Below are positions 8,565-16,416 of a stretch of DNA of 64,000 bases, one piece after another; position 1 is the stretch's first letter, and each line of letters opens with the position of its first letter. The stretch lies in NCBI RefSeq assembly GCF_025370755.1, contig NZ_JAMXFC010000034.1, forward strand, positions 1 to 64,000. Reading direction: 5' to 3'. The position numbers and the translations under genes are program-made. Origin of the DNA: Laspinema sp. D2d (GTDB lineage: Bacteria > Cyanobacteriota > Cyanobacteriia > Cyanobacteriales > Laspinemataceae). The notes beneath the pieces were generated by a model. That model was given only the letters and a program-made list of their open reading frames with translations, made no database searches and was not told the DNA's origin.

Positions 8565-9287
8565 ATGAGTTTAAAGGCGATTTTATTTGATTTCAATGGG
8601 GTCATTATTAATGATGAGTCGATTCACGAAGAGTTAATCAATGAGTTGCTGCTGTCGGAGAACTTGCGCCCGAAAAAGGGGGAGTTCTGGCAAATCTGTT
8701 TAGGACGCAGCGATCGCGCCTGTATTGCGGAGTTATTTGCCACTCGGGGTCGGTTCCTGACGGATGCGGCGCTGGATGCCTTGGTTGCTCGCAAGGCGAT
8801 CGCCTATCAGGAACGACTCGCTACCCTGGATAAACTGCCGATTTTTATGGGGGTGGAAGACTTGATCTATAAACTGCGCGGCGCTCAGTTAAAATTGGCG
8901 GTGGTCTCGGGTGCTTTGCGATCGGAGGTGGAACTGGTGTTAAATCGGGCAAATATGGCCCAATATTTCTCGGCGATCGTCGCGGGAGATGACATCACCG
9001 CCAGCAAACCAGAACCCGATGGCTATCTATTGGCGGTGGAACGGCTGAATCAGCAATATCCGGAACTCGACCTGACCCCCAGAGATTGTTTAGCGATCGA
9101 AGATACTCCAGCGGGGATTCAGGCGGCTCAACGGGCTGGAATTCAAGTGGTTGGGATTGCCAATACTTACCCGTTTCATATGCTCCAACGGCAGGCAGAT
9201 TGGACGGTAGATTATCTACGCGATGTGGAACTCGATCGCCTCCGGGAGTTCTTTCAGCGTTGTTGGTCTCAACCTGTACCGGGTTAA
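8565..9287 (+). CDS. HAD superfamily hydrolase (subfamily IA) with DxN motif
   Basis: A longer frame runs from 8463, but the ATG at 8565 follows a strong AGGAGAGAGG ribosome binding site and gives the normal HAD N-terminus, so the protein is 240 residues. It resembles beta-phosphoglucomutase or phosphoglycolate phosphatase-type HADs: motif I FDFNGVI (8-14), motif II VVSGA near 108-112, motif III Lys in SKPEPDGY near 147-154, and motif IV IEDTPAGI near 177-184. The nucleophile Asp is present, but the second Asp of DxD, normally the general acid/base, is Asn. This may change or reduce phosphatase activity. Substrate unknown. It is probably cotranscribed with the methyltransferase. Confidence 0.88.
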   Translation: MSLKAILFDFNGVIINDESIHEELINELLLSENLRPKKGEFWQICLGRSDRACIAELFATRGRFLTDAALDALVARKAIAYQERLATLDKLPIFMGVEDLIYKLRGAQLKLAVVSGALRSEVELVLNRANMAQYFSAIVAGDDITASKPEPDGYLLAVERLNQQYPELDLTPRDCLAIEDTPAGIQAAQRAGIQVVGIANTYPFHMLQRQADWTVDYLRDVELDRLREFFQRCWSQPVPG

Positions 9288-9401
9288 GGAAACTCTCAAT
9301 GCCAGAGGAGTTTGAGCCATTCTGAACCCACCCAAAATTTATCTGGGATTGCCTCTTCCCTTTCGGCATGGGTTCATGTTATGATGGTTCTACGAATGAC
9401 C

Positions 9402-9474
9402 GGGGAATTAGCTCAGTTGGTAGAGCGCTGCGATCGCACCGCAGAGGTCAGCGGTTCGAATCCGCTATTCTCCA
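9402..9474 (+). tRNA. trnA-CGC: tRNA-Ala (anticodon CGC)
   Basis: This is a 73-nt cloverleaf with acceptor stem GGGGAAT/ATTCTCC, D arm GCTC...GAGC, anticodon stem CTGCG/CGCAG with loop ATCGCAC (anticodon CGC at 9435-9437), and T arm AGCGG-TTCGAAT-CCGCT. The third acceptor pair is G-U, the classic alanine identity element, which supports the call. The 3' CCA is not encoded. The HIP1 octamer GCGATCGC (9430-9437) spans the anticodon stem and anticodon. Confidence 0.95.
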
Positions 9475-10158
9475 TTTTTAGGGAAAAACTTAGAGATCGC
9501 GATTAAGTTGGGTTCAGAATTGCCGGGGTGGGATAACGTTACAATTCCGCGCTAGATGACTGGTTCAACATCGTTGATAAGCTTTATTTACAAAATCTTT
9601 ACCGATTAGCACCCAATCTGGGGCAGAAACGGGGTGGGTTGTCCTGGGGATCTAATCCGATGCCGATAAGCTAGGCGATCGCGATTCGGGTTACAAAACG
9701 TTACTCGAAATTTGGGGAAATCCCTCAACTTCAATGAACTCAATCTTTGGGAGAATTCAGAGTGGGTTCGATGAGGTAACGAAGTCCCTTTTTAAGAAGA
9801 GGAACTCTTGATGAGCGCGATATAATCAATTGAGCATCCCATGAATGGGTGCATTTTTCAATCGCAACATAACGAGATATTGCTTGGTTTACCTTCAAAA
9901 AACTTAATATGTAGTCTCAACTACCAAAAACAGCCTGATTCGGTGAAAAATCACGGATTCAAGACTGAACAAGGGGTGAAAAGGTAAAGTTTGTAACAAA
10001 CGAATTGTAAGGTTTTGGTAACTATTGTTGCATCTTATGTTGTGTCGATCCAATCCCGGATAAATACGGTATGGTGTAAATATAAAGGAATTATTAAGCT
10101 TACTGGAAGAACGGCGAGAGTCGTTTTTCGGGTAGTCGCGAAGTAAATCCGCATTTAG
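9475..10158. other. Long intergenic region, possible leader
   Basis: No coding frame is supported over about 680 bases. A TATAAT hexamer lies at 9821-9826 without a convincing -35 box, and a 6-bp hairpin followed by ATTTTT lies at about 9834-9857. The 3' half could be a long 5' untranslated region of the small protein gene at 10202. I compared 10100-10160 with the glutamine riboswitch consensus and did not find a convincing match. Confidence 0.4.
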
Positions 10159-10185
10159 CCAATCCCCGACAAGAGATTGGTTTTT
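10159..10185 (+). terminator. Terminator-like hairpin in the leader of the 75-residue gene
   Basis: CCAATC (10159-10164) pairs with GATTGG (10175-10180), followed directly by TTTTT, and this lies only six bases before the AGGAGG ribosome binding site. Such a position suggests transcription attenuation or control of ribosome access. The stem is only six base pairs. Confidence 0.4.
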
Positions 10186-10201
10186 GTTGGCAGGAGGAAA
10201 G

Positions 10202-10429
10202 ATGAATCCCTTAATGCTACGTCAAATTTGGTCCTTGATAGAAAAAACTCAGGTTAACGTTTTGTTAAGCCTAGATGATGCAAGCTTGGTGCAGTGGTTG
10301 CTAAAACAGTTCAAACAAGAGCAACCCCTCGATCCCGATCAAGTGAATGTGTTGAATGCATACTTGCGATCGCGTCTGTCTCTGATTCGTGATATCGCCA
10401 GCGAACGAATTGCCACGGAGATGGGATAA
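10202..10429 (+). CDS. Small conserved cyanobacterial protein
   Basis: The ATG at 10202, just after AGGAGGAAAG, gives a 75-residue protein; an upstream TTG in the same frame lacks a ribosome binding site. It is soluble and helical, beginning MNPLMLRQIWSLIE and containing LVQWLLKQF and LRSRLSLIRDIA, with no cysteine cluster or membrane helix. I recognise the general look of a conserved cyanobacterial hypothetical family but not its function. The long upstream leader with a hairpin hints at regulated expression. It precedes the amino acid transporter locus by 287 bases and is probably separately transcribed. Confidence 0.75.
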   Translation: MNPLMLRQIWSLIEKTQVNVLLSLDDASLVQWLLKQFKQEQPLDPDQVNVLNAYLRSRLSLIRDIASERIATEMG

Positions 10430-10716
10430 CCCCTTGCTCAAGTTCAGGGTTCCCTTGGCCCTAATCTTTATTTCCCGCAATGGATGACCGATCGCGGTCC
10501 AGTTTGTCTGCCGCTTTCTTGGGGGAGAGGCACGCAATGGCGCAACCCACTCAACGGTTGAAACGGTTGATGAAATATCTACTGCGATCGCCACAGCAGT
10601 AGGGATTTTCAGTGGTCGAACCCGCAGGCTTTCCCCAGTCGTGTAAGATAAAGCACAGCCTTTAATTAGGATAATGGCACTGCAACCGGCCAATTCAATA
10701 TAAGAAATTCATAGAG

Positions 10717-11775
10717 ATGGGTAAAAAGGGATTATTGAAACTGGCGAGTCTAGGTTTGGCGATCGCCGTGACTGCTTGTGGGGGGACATCGGGTCAACCC
10801 AATGGAAATGTTGCCACGGGTTCGCAGAAGTTGGCTCAACTTCAAAATCAGGGTCAGATTGTCTGTGGAGTAAGTGGCGAGTTACCGGGATTTAGTTTTG
10901 TCGATGCCACGGGCAAATATGCGGGACTCGATGTGGATATCTGTCGGGCGATCGCCGCCGCTATTTTTGACGACCCCAATGCAGTGGAATTCCGCAATCT
11001 CAACGCTAAAGAACGCTTTACCGCTGTGAAAAGTGGGGAAGTTGATATCTTGAGTCGGAACACCACCTGGACCCTCAGCCGGGATACAGGGGCTGTCGGG
11101 ATGGCATTTGCCCCCGTCGTCTTCTATGACGGACAGGGGATTATGGTTCAGAAAAATAGCGGGATTACCAACCTAGCCGGACTGAAGGATAAAGCAATTT
11201 GCACCCAAACGGGGACGACTAACGAGCAAAATGTCGCCGATCGCATGGCAAGTCTCGGTGTCAAGTATCAACTTGTGGTATTTGATGATATTAATGTTGC
11301 CTATGCCACCTATCTACAGGGTCGCTGTCAAGCGGTGACGTCCGATCGCTCTCAATTAGTCTCAAGGCGATCGCGCTTTCCTGACCCTGACCAACATTTA
11401 ATTTTAGAAGAAACCATTTCTAAAGAACCCCTCGCCCCTGCCGTCGCCCCAGGAGACCCGAACTGGTCCGATATGGTGAATTGGATTATTTATACCACCA
11501 TCTATGCCGAAGAACTGGGGATTACTTCCAAAAATGTCCAGGAAATGGTTAATAGTACCAATCCCGAAATTAGGCGCTTTTTGGGAACGGAAGGCAATTT
11601 AGGCCAAGATTTAGGATTAACCAATGATTTTGCAGCGCGAGTGATTCGCCATGTGGGCAACTATGGAGAAATTTATAATCGCAATTTAGGACCAGAAACC
11701 CCTCTCAATCTGGAGCGAGGATTAAATCGATTATGGACCGATGGTGGGTTGATGTATTCACCTCCCTTCCGCTAA
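10717..11775 (+). CDS. natF: Polar amino acid ABC transporter substrate-binding lipoprotein (NatF/AapJ-like)
   Basis: The 352-residue protein is the periplasmic receptor of a polar amino acid importer. The signal peptide ends in a lipobox, VTAC, with Cys21 as lipidation site. The mature domain is a type-3 solute-binding fold: GVSGELPGFSF, YAGLDVDICRAIAAAIF and AVKSGEVDILSRNTTWTLSRD are typical of the AapJ/BztA/NatF group, as is the C-terminal GLNRLWTDGGLMYSPPFR. In Anabaena NatF works with permeases NatG and NatH and ATPase BgtA for acidic and neutral polar amino acids. Here the matching permeases and ATPase follow on the same strand, so the gene starts the locus. The symbol is by family resemblance and gene order. 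Confidence 0.88.
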   Translation: MGKKGLLKLASLGLAIAVTACGGTSGQPNGNVATGSQKLAQLQNQGQIVCGVSGELPGFSFVDATGKYAGLDVDICRAIAAAIFDDPNAVEFRNLNAKERFTAVKSGEVDILSRNTTWTLSRDTGAVGMAFAPVVFYDGQGIMVQKNSGITNLAGLKDKAICTQTGTTNEQNVADRMASLGVKYQLVVFDDINVAYATYLQGRCQAVTSDRSQLVSRRSRFPDPDQHLILEETISKEPLAPAVAPGDPNWSDMVNWIIYTTIYAEELGITSKNVQEMVNSTNPEIRRFLGTEGNLGQDLGLTNDFAARVIRHVGNYGEIYNRNLGPETPLNLERGLNRLWTDGGLMYSPPFR

Positions 11776-11826
11776 AAGATGTCCATTTTTTAGCTAAATT
11801 TTTTAACAATTAGGAGAAGAAAAACG

Positions 11827-12792
11827 ATGGGGCTAGGTTTATTAATTGATGGAAAATGGGTAACGGAACGGGAACAGGAAGATAGTGGCGGTCGATTTAT
11901 TCGCCCTTCTACCACCTTTCGGAATGGGATTACTGCGGATAAGTCTGGTCAATATCCGGCAGTGGCTGGACGGTATCATCTCTATGTATCGTTAGCTTGT
12001 CCTTGGGCCCATCGGACGCTGATTATGCGATCGTTGAAAGGCTTAGAACAAGCGATTAGTCTCTCGGTAGTTTCCCCGGTGATTGACCAAAATAGTTGGG
12101 AATTTGCGGAGTATCCCGGGATGATTCCCGATACCGTGAATGACTGCGCTTATTTATGGCAACTGTATCTTAAAGCGGATGATAATTACAGTGGACGAGT
12201 AACCGTGCCGGTTTTGTGGGATAAAGAAACTCATCAAATTGTCAACAATGAATCTCGGGAAATTATCCGAATGTTGGATACGCAATTTGAGGGGATTTCA
12301 GAAAATTCTATTGACTTATATCCAGAGGATTTGCAAGAGGTCATTGATAAAACCCTGGACGAGATTTATCAACCGATTAATAATGGGGTATATCGGGCTG
12401 GATTTGCCACAACTCAGGGGGCGTATGAGGAAGGGGTTACAGATTTATTTGATGCTTTGGATCACTGGGAAAAGGTTCTGGAAAAACAGCGTTATTTATG
12501 TGGCGATCGCCTGACAGAAGCTGACATTTGTATGTTTACCACCCTGGTGCGGTTTGACCCGGTTTATTATGTGCATTTCAAATGTAATATCCGGCGAATT
12601 GTAGATTATCCTAATTTATGGAATTATCTCAAGGAATTGTATCAACATCCGGGGATTAAACCTACCTGCAATTTTGACCATATTAAGCAGCATTATTATC
12701 GGAGTCATCCGAAAGTCAATCCCACAGGAATTGTGCCTAAAGGACCGATGATTAATTGGGATGAACCCCACGATCGCAGTCGGTTTGGGTAA
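11827..12792 (+). CDS. Glutathionyl-hydroquinone reductase (YqjG/ECM4-type glutathione transferase)
   Basis: The 321-residue protein matches the Xi-class glutathione transferases, which reduce glutathionyl-hydroquinones to hydroquinones using glutathione. The key motif SLACPWAHRTLI is at about 55-66 with catalytic Cys58. The C-terminal helical domain has DEIYQPINNGVYRAGFA, RYLCGDRLTEADICMFTTLVRFDPVYYVHFKCN and the YPNLWNYLKELYQ segment of this family. A good ribosome binding site (AGGAGAAG) precedes the ATG. It lies 51 bases after the binding protein and 30 bases before the first permease, inside the transporter locus, an unusual position suggesting co-expression. The physiological quinone is unknown; plastoquinone-derived adducts would be a guess. 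Confidence 0.9.
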   Translation: MGLGLLIDGKWVTEREQEDSGGRFIRPSTTFRNGITADKSGQYPAVAGRYHLYVSLACPWAHRTLIMRSLKGLEQAISLSVVSPVIDQNSWEFAEYPGMIPDTVNDCAYLWQLYLKADDNYSGRVTVPVLWDKETHQIVNNESREIIRMLDTQFEGISENSIDLYPEDLQEVIDKTLDEIYQPINNGVYRAGFATTQGAYEEGVTDLFDALDHWEKVLEKQRYLCGDRLTEADICMFTTLVRFDPVYYVHFKCNIRRIVDYPNLWNYLKELYQHPGIKPTCNFDHIKQHYYRSHPKVNPTGIVPKGPMINWDEPHDRSRFG

Positions 12793-12822
12793 AGTTTCGG
12801 GAGGAGTTGAGGGGAACCATAC

Positions 12823-13785
12823 ATGAGAAGATTGTGGCGCGATCGCCGATTTTGGTTTATTGCCATCCAAGCTGTTGCCGTTGTCTTGATTGCGATATTA
12901 GGGGTAACCCTTTGGCAAAACTTGCAGCGCAATTTACAGCAACAAGGCATGACTTTGGGATTTAATTTTTTAGACTCTCAAGCGGCTTTTGATATTGGCG
13001 AAACCCTGATTCCCTACGATAGAAGTTCGACTTATGCTAGAGCTTTATTGGTAGGATTACTCAACTCCTTACGAGTGATGGCGGTGGGAATTATCCTGGC
13101 AACGGTAGTCGGGGTTACTGTGGGAATCGGGCGATTGTGGGATAATTGGCTATTAAGAAAACTTTCATTACTGTATGTGGAAATTATCCGCAATACGCCT
13201 TTATTGCTGCAATTATTCTTCTGGTATTCGGCAGTTTTCTTAAGTTTGCCGGGGTTAAAAGATGTCATAAAATTGCCGGGAATAATTTATTTAAGTCAGC
13301 AAGTTGTTGCTGTTCCCCTGCCTTGGACGATACCGGAAGTGCTAGAGAGTGGGCAAATTGTGGGGGGATTACAACTGTCTCCAGAATTATCCGCCTTGGT
13401 GCTAGGATTGAGTCTTTATACGGCAGCATTTATTGCAGAAATTGTGCGCGCCGGGATTGAATCCGTGCCAAAAGGACAGTGGGAAGCGGCAAAATCCCTA
13501 GGATTAAATCCGAGTTTAATGTTGCGTTTGGTGATTTTTCCCCAAGCGTTGCGAACGATGATTCCCCCCCTGACGAGTCAATATCTGAATTTAGCGAAAA
13601 ATACCAGTTTAGCCATTGCGATCGGTTATCCGGATATTTATTTCGTCGCCTCCACCACGTTTAATCAAACAGGACGGGCGGTAGAAGTGATGATTTTGTT
13701 GATGGCAACCTATTTGACTATTAGTTTATTAATTTCCCTGTTTCTGAATTTTTATAACAAAAAAGTTCAACTGAAAGAACGCTAA
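12823..13785 (+). CDS. natG: Amino acid ABC transporter permease (NatG/AapQ-like)
   Basis: This inner-membrane subunit of 320 residues begins with one hydrophobic segment (about 12-30), a periplasmic stretch with FNFLDSQAAFDIGE, then the HEAR-type permease domain (about 68-310). It has RNTPLLLQLFFWYSAVF near 122-138 and the EAA loop EAAKSLGLNPSLMLRLVIFPQALRT-type sequence near 220-245, which docks on the ATPase. The first-half signature IRNTPLL is typical of the polar amino acid permease family. It starts 30 bases after the reductase gene with a GGGAGGAG-type ribosome binding site. Pairing with the second permease at 13982 would form the heterodimeric channel. Substrates are inferred from the family. 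Confidence 0.88.
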   Translation: MRRLWRDRRFWFIAIQAVAVVLIAILGVTLWQNLQRNLQQQGMTLGFNFLDSQAAFDIGETLIPYDRSSTYARALLVGLLNSLRVMAVGIILATVVGVTVGIGRLWDNWLLRKLSLLYVEIIRNTPLLLQLFFWYSAVFLSLPGLKDVIKLPGIIYLSQQVVAVPLPWTIPEVLESGQIVGGLQLSPELSALVLGLSLYTAAFIAEIVRAGIESVPKGQWEAAKSLGLNPSLMLRLVIFPQALRTMIPPLTSQYLNLAKNTSLAIAIGYPDIYFVASTTFNQTGRAVEVMILLMATYLTISLLISLFLNFYNKKVQLKER

Positions 13786-13819
13786 AATTATAATTAATAA
13801 TCTAGCTTTTCTCTGGTCA

Positions 13820-13930
13820 ATGACGTACATTAAGGATCCCCCTAAGTCCCCCTTAAAAATGGGGACTTTTACTCGGTCCCCCCCTTTTTAAGGGGGGCTA
13901 GGGGGGATCAATTATAGATGTACTTCGTGA
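13820..13930. repeat. Imperfect inverted-repeat element between the two permease genes
   Basis: The left arm GATCCCCCTAAGTCCCCCTT and a right arm with CTAGGGGGGATC form a long imperfect palindrome, bounded by GTACAT (left) and ATGTAC (right). An internal CCCCCCTTTTTAAGGGGGG hairpin lies near 13880-13897. A related CCCCCCTTTTTAAGGGGGGTTGGGGGGAT copy lies at 22661-22688. It looks like a MITE-like or palindromic repeat dispersed in this genome. If transcribed with the operon it would form a strong hairpin in the natG-natH intercistronic region. Confidence 0.6.
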
Positions 13931-13981
13931 ACATGAAAATTCCTATAACTGCCTAAATCTATTAAAAATGGTAATGAATGT

Positions 13982-15025
13982 ATGGATAGCAAAGCCGAAC
14001 TTCCACCTGTTACGCCAAAACTTTCTCCCTGGATCTGGGCCAGAAAAAATCTGTTTAATACATGGTACAACAGTATTCTGACGGTGATTTGTCTGGGGTT
14101 GATTTATCAACTTGTGGGGGGATTGTTGCATTGGGCGATCGCCTTAGCAGATTGGCAAGTCATTGGGGTCAACTGGCGGTTATTTTTAGTCGGAAGATAT
14201 CCCCCCCAACTCTATTGGCGCGTCGGCATAGCAACCGGGGTAATTGTTGCCGCTGCTGCCTTTTCATTTGGGACAATTCGCTGGCGTTCCCGGTGGGTTC
14301 AATGGATTCCTTTAGCTTGGATTTTAGCATTTCCCGTGATTCTTTGGTTCATTGGCGGGGGATTCGGACTGCGACAGGTTCAAACTCAGTTATGGAATGG
14401 ATTATTACTCACCCTGGTGACAGCAATTGTAAGTATTGTTTTGTCATTTCCCGCAGGTGTTTTGTTAGCATTAGGACGGCAAAGTTCTCTTCCCGTGTTG
14501 CGCTGGTTGTGCATCCTGTATATTGAAATTGTCCGGGGATTGCCGTTAATTGGGATTTTGTTTATGGCGCAGGTAATGTTGCCCTTGTTTTTGCCAGTAG
14601 AGATGCGTCTTGATCGCGTCATGCGGGCGATCGCCGGGTTGAGTCTGTTTAGTGCCGCTTACATGGCAGAAAATGTCCGAGGAGGGTTGCAATCTGTCCC
14701 TCGGGGACAAATTGAAGCAGCGAAAGCGTTGGGATTGGCAACCCCTTGGGTAATTTTACTGATTGTATTACCCCAAGCATTACGCGCTGTGATTCCTGCC
14801 ATTGTGGGGCAGTTTATTGGATTATTTAAAGATACCTCTTTACTGGCGCTGGTGGGTTTAGTAGAATTAACAGGGATGGCGCGATCGATTCTGGCTCAAC
14901 CTGAATTTATCGGGGACTACGCTGAGGTTTACATTTTTGTGGGCTTAATTTACTGGATTTTCTGCTATGGAATGTCCCTTGCCAGTCGCCGGTTAGAGCA
15001 AAAATTAGCGGGGGGAAAATCTTAA
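13982..15025 (+). CDS. natH: Amino acid ABC transporter permease (NatH/AapM-like)
   Basis: The 347-residue integral membrane protein has an N-terminal pair of helices (about 33-55 and 80-105), then a permease core from about 130. Core motifs are VRGLPLIGILFMAQVMLPLF near 182-201 and the EAA loop EAAKALGLATPWVILL near 243-258, both typical of AapM/NatH partners. It follows NatG after a 196-base gap filled by the inverted-repeat element, so it may depend on readthrough or on a new promoter. No clear ribosome binding site precedes the ATG at 13982. It should pair with NatG and the ATPase at 15647. Confidence 0.88.
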   Translation: MDSKAELPPVTPKLSPWIWARKNLFNTWYNSILTVICLGLIYQLVGGLLHWAIALADWQVIGVNWRLFLVGRYPPQLYWRVGIATGVIVAAAAFSFGTIRWRSRWVQWIPLAWILAFPVILWFIGGGFGLRQVQTQLWNGLLLTLVTAIVSIVLSFPAGVLLALGRQSSLPVLRWLCILYIEIVRGLPLIGILFMAQVMLPLFLPVEMRLDRVMRAIAGLSLFSAAYMAENVRGGLQSVPRGQIEAAKALGLATPWVILLIVLPQALRAVIPAIVGQFIGLFKDTSLLALVGLVELTGMARSILAQPEFIGDYAEVYIFVGLIYWIFCYGMSLASRRLEQKLAGGKS

Positions 15026-15053
15026 AGGCGATCGCCTCCTCAAAACCGCTAAA

Positions 15054-15074
15054 TTTCTTTATGATAAAGAAATA
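15054..15074. promoter_or_regulatory. 10-bp perfect palindrome upstream of the GAF gene
   Basis: ATTTCTTTAT (15054-15063) and ATAAAGAAAT (15065-15074) are exact inverted copies around one base, 55 bases before the GAF gene start. It could be an operator or a small RNA hairpin; nothing identifies the binding protein. Confidence 0.35.
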
Positions 15075-15129
15075 AGCAAGTTTTGGATAAATCTCTTGCT
15101 TCACCCATTTAAACCCTATTTTTTTATTT

Positions 15130-15624
15130 ATGTCTGATTGGAGTTTGCGAAAGGTTGCTGACCGTTTAGCGAAAACCCTAAACCAGGATTTATTAATTCA
15201 ACAAACGACGTCTGAATTACGAGAAGTCCTTAATGTTAATCGGATTTTATTATATTACTTTTATTCCCCTTGGAAAGGACAAGTTACCTTTGAGTCCGTA
15301 AGTAAACCTGAATTTTCTATTATGGGACAAAGTGGACCCGACAAATGTTTCGGGGAGGAATATGCCGCTTTATATTTGCAAGGAAGAGTCCGGGCAATTT
15401 CTAACATTGAAACTGAACCCATTAACGAATGTCATCGGGAGTTTCTGCGAACCCTTCAAGTTCAAGCTAATTTAGTGGTTCCGGTTCTTTCCCCGATCGG
15501 ACTGTGGGGATTGCTTGTAGCGCATCACTGCGAGGATACTCGACTTTGGTCCTTAGATGATATCAAACGGATGAAAAATGCCGCAGCCACTTTGGGAACT
15601 GCTGCCACCATTCGAGATAGTTAA
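15130..15624 (+). CDS. Stand-alone GAF protein with DXCF-type cyanobacteriochrome motifs
   Basis: The whole 164-residue protein is one GAF domain (about 20-160). It has both cysteine motifs of DXCF-type cyanobacteriochromes, the bilin-binding photoreceptors: DKCF at 71-74 (Cys73) and the canonical Cys-His pair at 101-102. The 28-residue spacing equals that of the two chromophore cysteines of TePixJ (Cys494 and Cys522, from memory). The intervening YLQGRVRAISNI and following VQANLVVPVL and LWGLLVAHHC also match that lineage. There is no kinase, cyclase or GGDEF output domain, so any signal must pass to a partner. The gene lies 104 bases after natH and 22 bases before the transporter ATPase. 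Bilin binding and photochemistry are inferred; it could also be an apo-GAF that kept the residues. Confidence 0.82.
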   Translation: MSDWSLRKVADRLAKTLNQDLLIQQTTSELREVLNVNRILLYYFYSPWKGQVTFESVSKPEFSIMGQSGPDKCFGEEYAALYLQGRVRAISNIETEPINECHREFLRTLQVQANLVVPVLSPIGLWGLLVAHHCEDTRLWSLDDIKRMKNAAATLGTAATIRDS

Positions 15625-15646
15625 AAATGCCCGGAATAAATGAACA

Positions 15647-16390
15647 ATGACCCCAGATAAACGGCCTATTATTATTGCAGAAAATGTCCAAAAATGGTAT
15701 GGACAATATCACGCCCTGCGGGGCGTGAGTCTAACCATTGACCCCGGAGAAGTGGTGGTCATTATGGGTCCATCAGGGTCCGGGAAATCAACCTTTATCC
15801 GGACTTTTAATGCCCTAGAAGACTATCAAAAAGGAAGGATTGAAATTGATAGCATTGAACTCTCCAATGACTTGAAGAATATTGATCATATTCGCCGGGA
15901 AGTGGGGATGGTTTTTCAGCAGTTTAATCTATTCCCTCACCTGAGTGTTTTGGAAAATGTGACCTTAGCGCCCAAATGGGTGCGCCGATGGTCTAAGGTT
16001 AAGGCAGAGGAAGTGGGGATGCAGTTATTGGAACGGGTGGGAATCCTGGAACAAGCGCGGAAGTATCCCGGACAGCTATCCGGGGGACAACAGCAACGAG
16101 TGGCGATCGCCCGCGCCTTGGCAATGCAACCGAAAATCATGCTATTTGATGAACCCACCTCCGCTTTAGACCCAGAAATGGTCCGGGAAGTCCTAGAAGT
16201 CATGCGGGATTTAGCAACCTCGGGGATGACAATGGTTGTGGTTACCCATGAGGTCGGATTTGCCCGAGAAGTGGCCGATCGCGTCGTGTTTATGGATGCT
16301 GGAACCGTCATCGAAGTGGCAACACCAACAGACTTTTTCCAAAATCCCCAAGAAGAACGAACCCGTCAATTTTTATCCCAAATTTTATAG
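15647..16390 (+). CDS. bgtA: Amino acid ABC transporter ATPase (GlnQ/AapP/BgtA-like)
   Basis: The 247-residue cytoplasmic ATPase powers the importer. Walker [10 protein letters not shown] is at 41-49, the Q-loop lies in [10 protein letters not shown] near 89-98, signature LSGGQQQR at 144-151, Walker B IMLFDEP at 164-170, and the switch His in VVTHEVGFA near 201-209. This arrangement is typical of polar amino acid ATPases. In Anabaena the NatFGH permease uses BgtA encoded elsewhere; here an ATPase of that type lies with the permease genes. It starts 22 bases after the GAF gene, implying a shared transcript. The specific symbol is tentative, the family is not. Confidence 0.92.
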   Translation: MTPDKRPIIIAENVQKWYGQYHALRGVSLTIDPGEVVVIMGPSGSGKSTFIRTFNALEDYQKGRIEIDSIELSNDLKNIDHIRREVGMVFQQFNLFPHLSVLENVTLAPKWVRRWSKVKAEEVGMQLLERVGILEQARKYPGQLSGGQQQRVAIARALAMQPKIMLFDEPTSALDPEMVREVLEVMRDLATSGMTMVVVTHEVGFAREVADRVVFMDAGTVIEVATPTDFFQNPQEERTRQFLSQIL

Positions 16391-16416
16391 GCAGTTGTGG
16401 ACCGAATACAGAATTT

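Noticed and set aside
10100-10160. Glutamine riboswitch upstream of the small gene
   Set aside because: Some short words resemble the consensus, but the conserved blocks do not occur in the right order or spacing.
10430-10716. NtcA-binding site (GTA-N8-TAC) before the transporter locus
   Set aside because: A nitrogen-control site would fit, but no convincing match was found by eye in the gap upstream of natF.
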